Origin: Basidiobolus meristosporus CBS 931.73
Taxonomy: Eukaryota > Basidiobolomycota > Basidiobolomycetes > Basidiobolales > Basidiobolaceae
NCBI GenBank assembly: GCA_002104905.1
Contig: MCFE01000836.1
Location: forward strand, 1-31,821
Length of the DNA stretch: 31,821 nt
Direction of reading: 5' to 3'
The notes below the pieces were generated by a model. It was given only the letters and a program-made list of their open reading frames with translations. It was not told where the DNA came from and searched no databases. This document shows positions 20,158 to 28,973 of this stretch, in pieces. The position numbers and the translations under genes are program-made. Every line of letters begins with the position of its first letter. The stretch's first letter is position 1.

Positions 20158-22480
20158 TTATGGGTATCGGCTCCCGATCTCGCTATACATGCATTCGATT
20201 TCGGATTCGTATTTTTGTCGGACCTCGTTCCGCTTCAGCTTGAAAGTGGGCGTGAGAAGATTGTTTTCGACGGTAAACGGCTGGGTAGAAATACGCAAGT
20301 TGCGAATATTTTCGAACCCCTTCAGGCCTTGCTGGGCGCCGTAGTCACGAAGCTGCTTCAAATAGTGAGCCTGGATCTCCTTGGACTGGCATAACTGCTC
20401 TACAGGAACATTCTCCAACTGCTTCTCTCGCGCTATCTCTTGGATCAACTCCGGATTGGGGATAATAATGGCCACCAAGTATGCCTGTAATGAGTTGCCG
20501 TACACGAACGACTGGGCAACCAGTTCGTGTTTGCAGTAGATATTTTCGATTCTTTCCGGCGAAATGTATTCCCCTTGCGCTAGCTTGTAGATGTTTTTCA
20601 CTCTGTCAATGATAACTAATCGACCTCGTTCATCCCACATCCCAACATCTCCAGTGCGACACCAGCCTTCGTGATCTATCACCTCTGCTGTTTTTTCGGG
20701 GCATTTGAAGTACTCTCGGAAAGCAAGACTTCCACGAGCCCACACTTCCCCCCGTGGAAAAGGTTCATCCAGGCTTGAATATCCCATACTTGGAATATCT
20801 ACCAATTTGATTTCACACCCAGGTAATGGTGGTCCGGTGCTCCCCGTTTGAAGATCACCTCTAGTGGTCACAGTGATAGCTCCTGCTGCTTCGGTCTGTC
20901 CATATGCTTCGTAGACGTCGCAGGAAAAACATATACGCAGAAAGTCAAGCACTTCCGGGAGAATCGGTGCAGCGGCAGTCAGAATGGTTTCGACTCGCCC
21001 GCCAAGTTTACTCCGAACTTTCCCAAACACTAACCAATCCCAAATTCGATGGGTTGTTATGCCATTCCTGAGATTGGCTTCTTTAGCAGCGTAGGCTTTT
21101 TCGAATAGATACTGAGTTATTCCCCCTTGTTGCTTCACCTCCTGCATCACCGTGTCGTAAATACGGTTGAACAGCCGAGGGACACTGATGAATAGTGTTG
21201 GCTGGAGCTCTTGCGCGTCGTCAAAGAGTTTTGTGGGATTCCCTTGGTAGAATCCTATTCTGCCACCATGGTACATCACATAATTCTGGATGACCCGTTC
21301 GAAAACATGGGCAAGTGGAAGGTATGATAGGTGAACCGTGCTGCTATCTAGCTTGAAGAGCAAGTCCAACTTTGCCATCTGGATGAACGACTCATACTCA
21401 GTTAGGAGTGTACGATGGGTCAGTACCACTCCCTTGGGGGCCCCGGTGGTCCCGCTGGTGTAAGAAATGGTAAACGTATCATCCAGTTCAGGAGGGGAGC
21501 CCTCTACAGGCTCTTTCCTTCCCAAATCCTCCACTTCTGCTAGCGAAAAGATGCTTACGGATGCTGCTGAAGCAAGCAGAGTCAGTTTCTCGTCAATACA
21601 ATCCATGATCACTATCTTCTCCAGCGTAGGAAGTTTATGCCTCATCGAGAGCAATGTTTCGGCTTTGTCTTTGGTAGCCAATACGATCTTCATCTCCGTT
21701 TGATTGATGATAAATTCAATTGCTGCCGAGCCTAAGGTATCGTAGAGTGGCACCGAGATGTAGTTATGGAAATATGTGGCCTTCTCAGCCAGTACCCACT
21801 CGACTCTATTGATAGCAAATAGGCCCAATGGCTCACGCGCTCTTAACCCGAGATGATGTAGCCCTGACGCAAGATTGTGCATCCTAACAAACACCTCCTG
21901 ATAGGTATACCACACATAAGGGCCTGCAACACCGTTGGACAGCTTCCGATGTCCAAGACATGGGCTATCACGGGAGATATCGAGGCCTCTCATGAACACA
22001 TCATGCAATGAGTTGATACCAGGAGGGGTGGCGATCAATGTGCCATTCCCGACTAGGAAGTGTCGCCGAGGCTAGCGCTATGTTAGATGAGATATACATG
22101 GCTGAGTTATGCAGCAGGTACACTACCTTCCCTTCACCCGATACCACAGGTGCATTTGGACTTTCGATTGACAAGAGCTCAGGCAGCATCAGGGCGAGAA
22201 TGGAGACCTCAAAATGAATCAAGGTGTCTTTTATAGATCCAAGGTTGTCCGAGGGGAGGCCTGCAGTTGTATGCTTCTCATACAAATTACCGTCTGCCAA
22301 ATTTCATTCAACTGGTCCGGAAGAGCATAAAATCATCCCAAAACCGCCTGCCCAATCAAGGGCCCGCCGCAATTGTTTACTTGGGCATCTGCCGGAATAA
22401 AACTAGAAGATATACCAATCCGATACCGGTGATCCCTAAAATGAGGGTGATGGAAGAACCGCCTTGATGCTGGTCGGAAA
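20158..22480 (-). CDS. long-chain acyl-CoA synthetase (ACSL/FAA family), N-terminally anchored
   Basis: The enzyme activates long-chain fatty acids to acyl-CoA through an acyl-AMP intermediate, feeding lipid synthesis or beta-oxidation. The main exon, 20158-22071, codes for 637 residues. It follows a 55-bp intron (22072-22126) in phase: SGEGK|PRRHFLVGNGT. Landmarks are the P-loop ISYTSGTTGAPKGVVLTHR, LPLAHVFERV, the YGQTEAAG motif, GSTGPPLPGCEIKLVD, the adenylate/hinge block GWCRTGDVGMWDERGRLVII followed by DRVKNIYKLAQGEYISPERI, and the C-terminal LLTPTFKLKR. Further 5', a hydrophobic helix (SITLILGITGIGLVYLLVLF, about 22381-22464) followed by RQMPK matches the N-terminal anchor of animal ACSL1-like enzymes. 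That suggests ER, outer-mitochondrial or lipid-droplet membrane location. The splices joining this helix to the 22127 exon do not resolve cleanly and the start codon is uncertain. No peroxisomal SKL-type C-terminus is present (it ends SRYP). Confidence 0.93.
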
Positions 22481-22529
22481 GAATACGCTCTGCTTGCGCA
22501 TCCTTCAGTTTCCCTCGTGTCGAGCATGC

Positions 22530-24698
22530 CCAGTTCCCTCAGCCGACCAAGGCGATGTAGAGGTGTGGGCAGTCTGTGGCGACCGCGCGACTCTGAGTTA
22601 ACTTCACCAGTTGACCGACCAGGCTCCCTTGGTCATTGGCTGAGGTTGGGGAAGCAAATCCTTATTATCTTTAGTCTAGCCTCTAGGATGCCAAAGCATC
22701 CCGCTAAGTAAAATCCAGACGGCAGATTTGGAAAAGGGTGATCGATTAGTTTGGTTTAGCATCTACATGAATCATTTGTATCTTATCTAGCATCACCAAA
22801 GGTGTTTGGAATCGAGTCATCGGGTCATTGATTTTACATATATTTTGGATATCCGGGATGTGGTACATGCCCCCCACTAGCAGCACACCAACCATTTTCA
22901 CCTGTTGCTAAGCCACATCGGGGTTTCCTATACAAGGGAGATTCCCAGGTGAATTGGAATTACTCAACTGCAATAGAGAAGCCGCTTGTTACAAGAGGAC
23001 TGCCCAGACTAGCAGGGCTATATACTGTGACCCTGACAATTTAACCGGCGAGCAAGCCTTGGGTCGAGTCTGTCCCATCATGTTAAGAAGCTCCTGCATT
23101 ATTCTCACTGGACAATGGCGGGTTAGTCCGTTAAATTCTGCTAAGCTACAGTGCAATTCGGTGATTTATAAGCAATCCTTCCTAAAGTATAGACCTTACC
23201 AAAGCAATCATTCTACCGTTTTTGGCCTGAATTAAAGGTCTCTGCCATGCAACTATTGTGCTAGGCCCAATTGTGATCTTAGATAATCCATTACACTAAG
23301 ATGTTTACCTATCCTAGTCACATGAATCATTGTCTACAAAACTTAAGGAATTATGCCCAAGTTACTTGCTGGGACTTACTTGAAATATACTCACCTATAT
23401 GCCAGGTCTCTCCCTCCTATGCTGTGATATGTTTATCTGTGGGATCTATCTTTGGGCACTGTTGTTATGCTTTGAAGACTGCACAGTGTCTCACTGCTGT
23501 TACATTGGGTATGGCTCAATTCTGGTCTGTGATAATGAACTATTTGAATTCCTTCTTTGTAGCAAAGATACTGTGTTCTCTAACTGGGATAGTTGTTGCT
23601 CTACATGTTTTATCCACTCATTTGATCTTGGACTTTTTCCTCATTTCTCTGGGTCATTACTACTATCCTATTAGCCACTGCACCTATTTGCCTCATCAAT
23701 GCTTAGGTATGAGATGACAACATACTTGCAAATGCTGGTAGTGGTGATGTTTTGACACTCATGTGCTCTTCTTCAGCTATTGATACTACATTTTCTACAT
23801 TCCTACCAGGCTAGGCATTATGGTCAGCTTATGGTTCCACAAAGATTCTCAGTTGCCTAATTGACTGAGATCCTGGGGAATCTGCATTATCACTTTTAGT
23901 AGGCACACTGTGAAAATGGCCTTTCTTGGATGTGACCCTGCTTGTTGAGCTGAGGGTCAAAGCAAGCTGCTGTCAGACTGTTCTTTGGCTGCTGTCTGCA
24001 TTGGGTTTGGTTGGGAGCTAGATGCCTTGGCATTGTTATTTGACAGCAAATTTATGGAAGTAAGTCCTACTAAAGAGGATGCAGTGTAATATATACTAGT
24101 ATATGGGGTGCCATAGCTTTATTTATAATGCTTACTATTAGGGTCTATTGTTTAATTTGATATTCATGTGGGTGCAGTGTTGTATATAGGAGACTGTCTT
24201 AAACACAAATGTATATTGGCAAAAAAGAGATATAATTGCATTCCATTGTTGAGCATCAAGCTGTTTGCCACATGGCCAAGATTAATATGTTTCAATGCAG
24301 TACAAGAAGAGAAAATAAAGCCATGTGGCTACTGCAACAGGCCTCTCATACATGAAGCACACAAACAGCATAGGAAGTATTACCAAGGCAACGCCTAGTT
24401 TTTTGCCACACAAGTCATATTAGAGCATTCATCAGTTACCACAGTATATTGGGGCAAAAGTGCCACCCACTGACAGATGTACTCATTCCCATATTTTCTA
24501 CTTCTCAATTTTTCTACCACCCATATTTCAGTTTATCCTACTTGGCTCAATTAATCATCACTATGCCATAAGCTGGCTGACTATCACATCAGCATACATT
24601 ATTGCAAAAGTTATTCCTCACTCTGCACATAATAACTAGATGTAAGTGCTCTATATCAGGCAAGTACCTGCACCAGTGCCTGCAACACATGACCAAAT
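22530..24698. other. AT-rich decayed stretch at the left edge of a transposon island
   Basis: Overlapping frames (22954-23235, 23301-23717, 24168-24398) show no intact domain. The one at 24168-24398 ends with a Cys/His-containing stretch (CGYCNRPLIHEAHKQHRKYY) that could be a zinc-knuckle-like remnant but does not fit the copia CCHC spacing. The region contains a diverged LTR-like segment at about 23290-23405 and a perfect 14-bp palindrome at 24091-24104. It is probably old, eroded transposon DNA. Confidence 0.5.
23290..23405 (+). repeat. diverged relic resembling the 5' part of the copia LTR
   Basis: Read side by side with 24722-24838, the order of words is kept: TTTACCTATCCTAGTCAC / TTCACCTAACTTGGTCAC, ATCATTGTCTACAA / ATCATTACCTTCAA, TTGCTGGGACTTACTTGAAA / TTGTTGGGATTTACCTAGAA, then TACTCACC / TTTTCACC. 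This is clear but diverged similarity to the first third of the LTR. The remainder does not align by eye. It is probably an old LTR fragment of the same or a sister family. Confidence 0.5.
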
Positions 24699-25045
24699 TG
24701 TTGTAACCAATAGGTAATTCCACCTAAATATTCACCTAACTTGGTCACTTAGATCATTACCTTCAAGTCCTAGAGAATACTGACCAAATTCCTTGTTGGG
24801 ATTTACCTAGAATATTTTCACCAAAATACTAGGTACTCAGAACATGAAAATTCTCAAAGTTGTCCAAGCAGCCCCAAAATTTGCACACATGCTCTTGGGA
24901 CCTTCCTCAGCCTATTCTACATGTTTGTAATGCCAGGACCATGTAAAAGTTTCAACTACTTTTACGTTCAATAAATCATAAGTGAAAACCACATAATCTA
25001 CTTGTCCTCCCAATTACTACCAATATCTTGGAGACTCTTACAACA
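24699..25045 (+). repeat. 5' LTR of the plus-strand copia element
   Basis: 347 bp, starting TGTTGTAACC and ending CTCTTACAACA (TG...CA ends). Its reverse complement matches the three LTR copies at 26368-26697, 26947-27276 and 30935-31278 along the whole length. It keeps the roughly 17-bp segment (GTACCTAGTATTTTGGTGA in reverse complement) that the first two of those copies lack. The base just after it (GGTTAGGAGCCCC, from 25046) is where the primer-binding site should lie; I cannot name the tRNA. Confidence 0.88.
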
Positions 25046-25076
25046 GGTTAGGAGCCCCAAGCTGTCACTCTCTGCA

Positions 25077-25695
25077 ATGTCTACTACTGTTGTTACTAGG
25101 ACTTTTCCCTCTGCTGAAAAGTTGGATGGATCTAACTACCAAGTGTGGAAGGTGAAGATGAAGTTGCCGCTACAAGAAAGAGGCCTTTGGGATATTGTCA
25201 TGGTAAAAGAATACCCCCCAAAAAATGTGGGAGAGGAAGCCTTAAAGTACCAGAAGAAAGAACAAAGTGCCTTTAACTGCATTTGCCTTAATGTTAAGAA
25301 CAAATTGCTAATTCAATACTCAAGAGCAAAACTGGCAAAGAATGCTTCAAAGGCATTAGAAGACACCAACCAGTCATGTTCAGCTGCTAAGAAAATATAT
25401 TTGAGATGGAAATTCTTTACTACAAAGATGTGTCCAGGAGAAGAAGTGAAAAATCTAATAACAGAATACCCTGCTGGTGGATGAGATGGAATCTGTGGGT
25501 GTACCAACTACTGATGAGGATGTGATAGTTACCATCTTGAATAGCCTGAATGACAAGTTCCAGGGCCTTGTATCAGCCCTAGAGTCCAGAACTGAAGATT
25601 TGACCTTAAGTTATTTATATGGAAGGCTCCTGGATGAAGAATTAAGAAAATCAAGCGCCAAAAGAAGGAAGAAGAAAATGCTTAATAAGCAGTGA
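25077..25695 (+). pseudogene. copia gag (capsid) remnant
   Basis: ATG at 25077 opens a Gag of the UBN2/retrotran_gag copia type: FPSAEKLDGSNYQVWKVKMK and LPLQERGLWDIV are the usual N-terminal landmarks. The frame ends at 25484. It continues one frame over at about 25477-25695 with PTTDEDVIVTILNSLNDKFQ and YLYGRLLDEELRK, the usual C-terminal capsid part. The break at about 25465-25480 is a frameshift, not an intron, because no GT...AG pair is needed or visible. Capsid protein would package element RNA; this copy cannot make a full one. Confidence 0.85.
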
Positions 25696-25741
25696 CAACC
25701 AACAAAGGAGATACCCAAGACCTTTTAAAGGCAATGGCAAC

Positions 25742-26065
25742 ATGCTTTGTAACTACTGCAAAAGGAAAGGCCACACATCAGACTGCTTCAAAAAGAGAGA
25801 TAATCAGCAGAAAAAGCCTGAATATGGAAGTGCTGCAACAACTGATGATAGACTATTCATATCTGCACCAAATATGACCACAAACAAGGATTCTCAGATG
25901 TGGTATATTGACTCTGGAGCATATCAACACTTTACACACCAAAAAGCACTCTTTACACAGCAGAAGGACTTAATTTCAGCTTTAACATTTCTGGATGCAG
26001 AATCACTGATCAAAACGGCGCCCATATTGCTTTGGGTATCAGAGATCAGAGTCTATACAAGTTGA
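25742..26065 (+). pseudogene. copia zinc knuckle and protease remnant
   Basis: CNYCKRKGHTSDCF is a CCHC zinc knuckle (C-x2-C-x4-H-x4-C) that binds the element RNA. About 40 residues later, MWYIDSGAYQHFT is the copia aspartic protease active site (DSG). The frame is offset from the gag part before 25695 and is lost again at 26065, where a stop cuts the protease. Confidence 0.87.
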
Positions 26066-26163
26066 CTTATATTCCATCATATCTGGAAGCCAATATAAGT
26101 AACTTAAATGAAGAAACACCAATGCTTTGACACAGGAGATTTGAGCACATCAATTTTAATTTT

Positions 26164-26358
26164 TTGCGCAAAATGATCAAAGATCAGCTAATTTCTGAAG
26201 TAAAAACTAATCCCCCAGCTAATTTGGAGCACTGTGAAGCCTGCATATTTGGGAAACAAGACAGACAATTGTTCAAGAGCTCTGGGCTAATCAAAACTAA
26301 AAAAAAATTAGATTTAATTCACTCATATCTGTATGGACCTATGCAAAACTTATCCTAA
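26164..26358 (+). pseudogene. copia GAG-pre-integrase domain and start of integrase core
   Basis: LEHCEACIFGKQDRQLFKSS is the C-x2-C end of the GAG-pre-integrase zinc-binding domain. LDLIHSYLYGPMQ is the start of the integrase catalytic core, where the usual DLIHTDLxGPM aspartate is replaced by Tyr. A TAA at 26356-26358 and the opposite-orientation LTR from 26368 end it. Confidence 0.87.
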
Positions 26359-26367
26359 GGTGGAATG

Positions 26368-26697
26368 TGTTGTAAGAGTCTTGGAGATATTGGAAGTGAT
26401 TGGGAGAACAAGTAGATTATGTGGTTTTCACTTAATGATTCATTGAATGTAAAAGTAGTATTTATACTTTTACCTGTTCTTGGCATTACAAACTCGTAGA
26501 ATAGGTTAAGAAAGGTCCCAAGAGCATGTGTGCAAAGTTTGGGGCTGTTTGGGCAGCTTTGAGAATTCTCATGTTCTGGGTAAATATTCTAGGTAAATCC
26601 CAACTAGGAATTTGGCCAGTATTCTTTAGGATTTGAAGGTAATGATCTAAGTGACTAAGTTAGGTGAGTATTTAGGTGGAATTACAAATTTTTCACA
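26368..26697 (-). repeat. LTR copy C (outer 3' LTR of the minus-strand copia)
   Basis: 330 bp. On the minus strand it begins TGTGAAAAATTTG and ends CTTACAACA. It follows the end of pol by about 14 bases, as a native 3' LTR should. It is nearly identical to copy B, with single-base differences such as GATTGGGAG versus GATTTGGAG. Confidence 0.88.
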
Positions 26698-26711
26698 GCA
26701 CTCCCACTCAG

Positions 26712-26941
26712 CTAAATATTCACACTGTCTAGTCCTAATTTTGACCTAAGATATTCAAACTTGTCTTTAGCTAATGATTTGGCAAATATGTCTGCAATCA
26801 TTTCATCTATAGGACAGTAAACTAAGCTAACTAAGTTATTCTCTATAGCTTCAAGTATGAACTGATGTTTAATATCTATGTGCTTGGTTCTAGCATGAAA
26901 AGTTGGACTTCTACCTAATTGTGTACATCCTTGGTTATCTT
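26712..26941 (-). pseudogene. copia RNase H C-terminal tail, copy 1 of the tandem duplication
   Basis: Reading down from 26941, the frame runs YQDNQGCTQLGRSPTFHART, then KHIDIKHQFILEAIENN and IDEMIADIFAKSLAKDKFEY, and stops at TAG (26712-26714). These are the canonical last 75 residues of a copia polyprotein. This copy is uninterrupted and in frame. Confidence 0.85.
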
Positions 26942-26946
26942 GATAT

Positions 26947-27276
26947 TATTGTAAGAGTCTTGGAGATATTGGAAGTGATTTGGAGAACAAGTAGATTATG
27001 TGGTTTTCACTTAATGATTCATTGAATGTAAAAGTAGTATTTATACTTTTACCTGTTCTTGGCATTACAAACTTGTAGAATAGGTTAAGAAAGGTCCCAA
27101 GAGCATGTGTGCAAAGTTTGGGGCTGTTTGGACAGCTTTGAGAATTCTCATGTTCTGGGTAAATATTCTAGGTAAATCCCAACTAGGAATTTGGCCAGTA
27201 TTCTTTAGGATTTGAAGGTAATGATCTAAGTGACTAAGTTAGGTGAGTATTTAGGTGGAATTACAAATTTTTCACA
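26947..27276 (-). repeat. LTR copy B (apparent hybrid LTR)
   Basis: 330 bp. Its right end joins the pol stop region, as a native 3' LTR does. Its left end is flanked by GATAT (26942-26946) and RNase H sequence, as the inserted copy A is. It shares T at 26981 (GATTTGGAG) with copy A, but from about 27057 on it shares the copy C bases (CTGTTCTTGGC) and the 17-bp deletion. Confidence 0.85.
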
Positions 27277-27290
27277 GCACTCCCACTCAG

Positions 27291-27453
27291 CTAAATATTC
27301 ATACTGTCTAGTCCTAATTTTGACCTAAGATATTCAAACTTGTCTTTAGCTAATGATTTGGCAAATATGTCTGCAATCATTTCATCTATAGGACAGTAAA
27401 CTAAGCTAACTAAGTTATTCTCTATAGCTTCAAGTATGAATTGATGTTTAATA
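27291..27453 (-). pseudogene. copia RNase H tail, copy 2, 3' piece
   Basis: This is the continuation of the 30859-30929 piece beyond the DNA transposon. It carries the IDEMIADIFAKSLAKDKFEY block and the same TAG stop as copy 1 (27291-27293), then joins LTR copy B. It differs from copy 1 at only a few bases. Confidence 0.83.
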
Positions 27454-27468
27454 GACTTGTTCTGTTGG

Positions 27469-27542
27469 ATAGTGCCACATAGTGCCAGCCGGTTTATAGT
27501 GCCGGATCAATCTGGCACTCTACGGCACTATCTGGCACTATA
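27469..27542. repeat. left subterminal repeats of the DNA transposon
   Basis: ATAGTGCC occurs three times in direct orientation, then GGCACT occurs three times in inverted orientation (two as GGCACTAT), within 74 bases. The block can fold on itself into an imperfect hairpin. Such clustered subterminal words are typical transposase-binding sites. Confidence 0.75.
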
Positions 27543-27638
27543 ATTTCTACCATGATGCCAGTGGTATGATACAGTTACTGGTAATTTTACTCAATCTTAC
27601 TTATGTTGCTCAGAATAGTGCTTTCCTTGCTTTATTTA

Positions 27639-28521
27639 CTATTCATAATGCTCCAGACACATTTCTCTCAGTGGATGTCTTCTTGTATGAACATACTGTG
27701 CATTAATAAGTATCTTAACTATTTTACCTATTCTGCTGTTTTCTCCTATATATGACTTTCCTCTGTATTTACCTGCCAATATGCTGAATCTCTTCAGATA
27801 TCCAAATGTGTGCTCTACCCTTACTCTGAAATGATTAAATATCTCATTGTAGAGCTTCTGCTTCCTGCTAAGCACACCATTCCTTGGCTTCCTATAAGCT
27901 GTAATACATCCTAATCTCTGACAATCCTCTCCTATATAGGCCAAGTCTGCCATACATTTCTCCCCTCTACTGAATTCAGGATGATTCTCTACCCAGAGTG
28001 CTTTGTCATGCCTACTTCCAGCAAATGGCCCACTAAACCAGATGATGTTACCCTCAATGTCAGACAGTGCTTGAAACTTCACACAGTGTGCCTTGTACTT
28101 GCCAGAAATAAAAGTGCCTCTGCCCTCTAGAAGGTCTGTTAATCCTCACTGGGAAGGTATCCAAAATACTCCTGATATGGAACCTGTTGCTGAACACTCT
28201 GGGATATGGAAGTCTATTGGAGCTTCTGAACCTAGTATTCCAAGCTTGCTCTAAGTCATTCATACCCTCTGCAAGGTGGTTCTCCATTGCTGTCAGCTGG
28301 GAATGAAAGCTTCTAGGACTTTTGTTGCCATGGATGGTGGGATGAAACCTTGTAGGGCAATAGTTCTTGTAATAGCAGAGAAGCTTAACAAGGGATCTCC
28401 TTGAGTAGATTGGGATTGATGGTCCACAGTACTTGGAATAGATCTCCTCCAGTGTGTCAAAAGGAAATCCAGTGGTAGTGATGGGATTGATGAGAAAAGA
28501 CCATTCAGATGAGTAAGTCAT
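27639..28521 (-). pseudogene. DDE_Tnp_4 / Harbinger-like transposase, broken by a frameshift
   Basis: The transposase cuts and pastes the element using a DDE catalytic triad. The 5' part (28521 to about 28115) begins MTYSSEWSFLINP and includes SLVKLLCYYKNYCPTRFHP and ILDTFPVRINRP, the first catalytic Asp block. The 3' part (to 27639) includes KFQALSDIEGNIIWFSG, GPFAGSRHDKALW, KCMADLAYIG (second Asp), ITAYRKPRNG and FNHFRVRVEHTFGYLKRF (Glu). The two parts are in different frames; the 3' frame is closed by a stop near 28148, so the shift lies at about 28115-28148. No GT...AG intron that would fix it is obvious. Joined length would be about 295 residues, shorter than many Harbinger transposases, with no clear separate N-terminal HTH domain. 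Confidence 0.85.
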
Positions 28522-28973
28522 ATTAAAATTGATGGATGATTGTATGGAGGCGGTTTGAATTGATTCGGCGCAATCTGCGTTATTTATTTGATTTTTAACA
28601 CATTATGGTTAAATCTCCATCAATTGCCATGTATCCCATCATTATGTTGCAAAAATCATCCGCAAACAATGCCTTGGTACTTTTATTGATGCTTTAATCA
28701 TAGGTCTATAATCAAATAGGAAATCTGCGATTGATGTGATCTGATCCATGTCAACGCAATCCGAGATGCATCATGCATAATATATGGAAAATTCAACAAT
28801 CACTTTAGTTTTCATATATATTTCATATAAGACCAGGTTGATGCCAATATACTGCTGTATAAGTATCCAGATCCGTTGCTATGGTCCCCATACCAAGCCT
28901 CAACTCATCTTTAGTACAACCCAGACAAAACCCATCCCCCAGCTCACAAGCGCGGTCCGGACCGTAAAAGTCG
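28522..28973. promoter_or_regulatory. shared upstream region of the transposase and the accessory gene
   Basis: The two genes of the DNA transposon are divergent and share these 452 bases. The stretch is AT-rich with TATA-like runs (CATATATATTTCATATAAG at about 28813-28831, TAATATATGG near 28778) but has no clear repeat. It probably holds both promoters. Confidence 0.5.

Larger units (their letters stand above)
24699..26367 (+). mobile_element. Ty1/copia retrotransposon, 5' part, plus strand, interrupted
   Basis: The fragment holds a complete 5' LTR, gag with zinc knuckle, protease, the GAG-pre-integrase domain and the first residues of the integrase core (copia order gag-PR-IN). It stops at 26367, where an LTR in the opposite orientation begins. 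The rest of this element (integrase, reverse transcriptase, RNase H, 3' LTR) would lie beyond the right edge if the break is a simple insertion. The coding part has at least three frame breaks, so the copy is dead. Confidence 0.88.

Noticed and set aside
24091-24104. Perfect palindrome ATATACTAGTATAT.
   Set aside because: A 14-bp AT-rich palindrome is not surprising in 9 kb of AT-rich DNA, and it has no partner or context.
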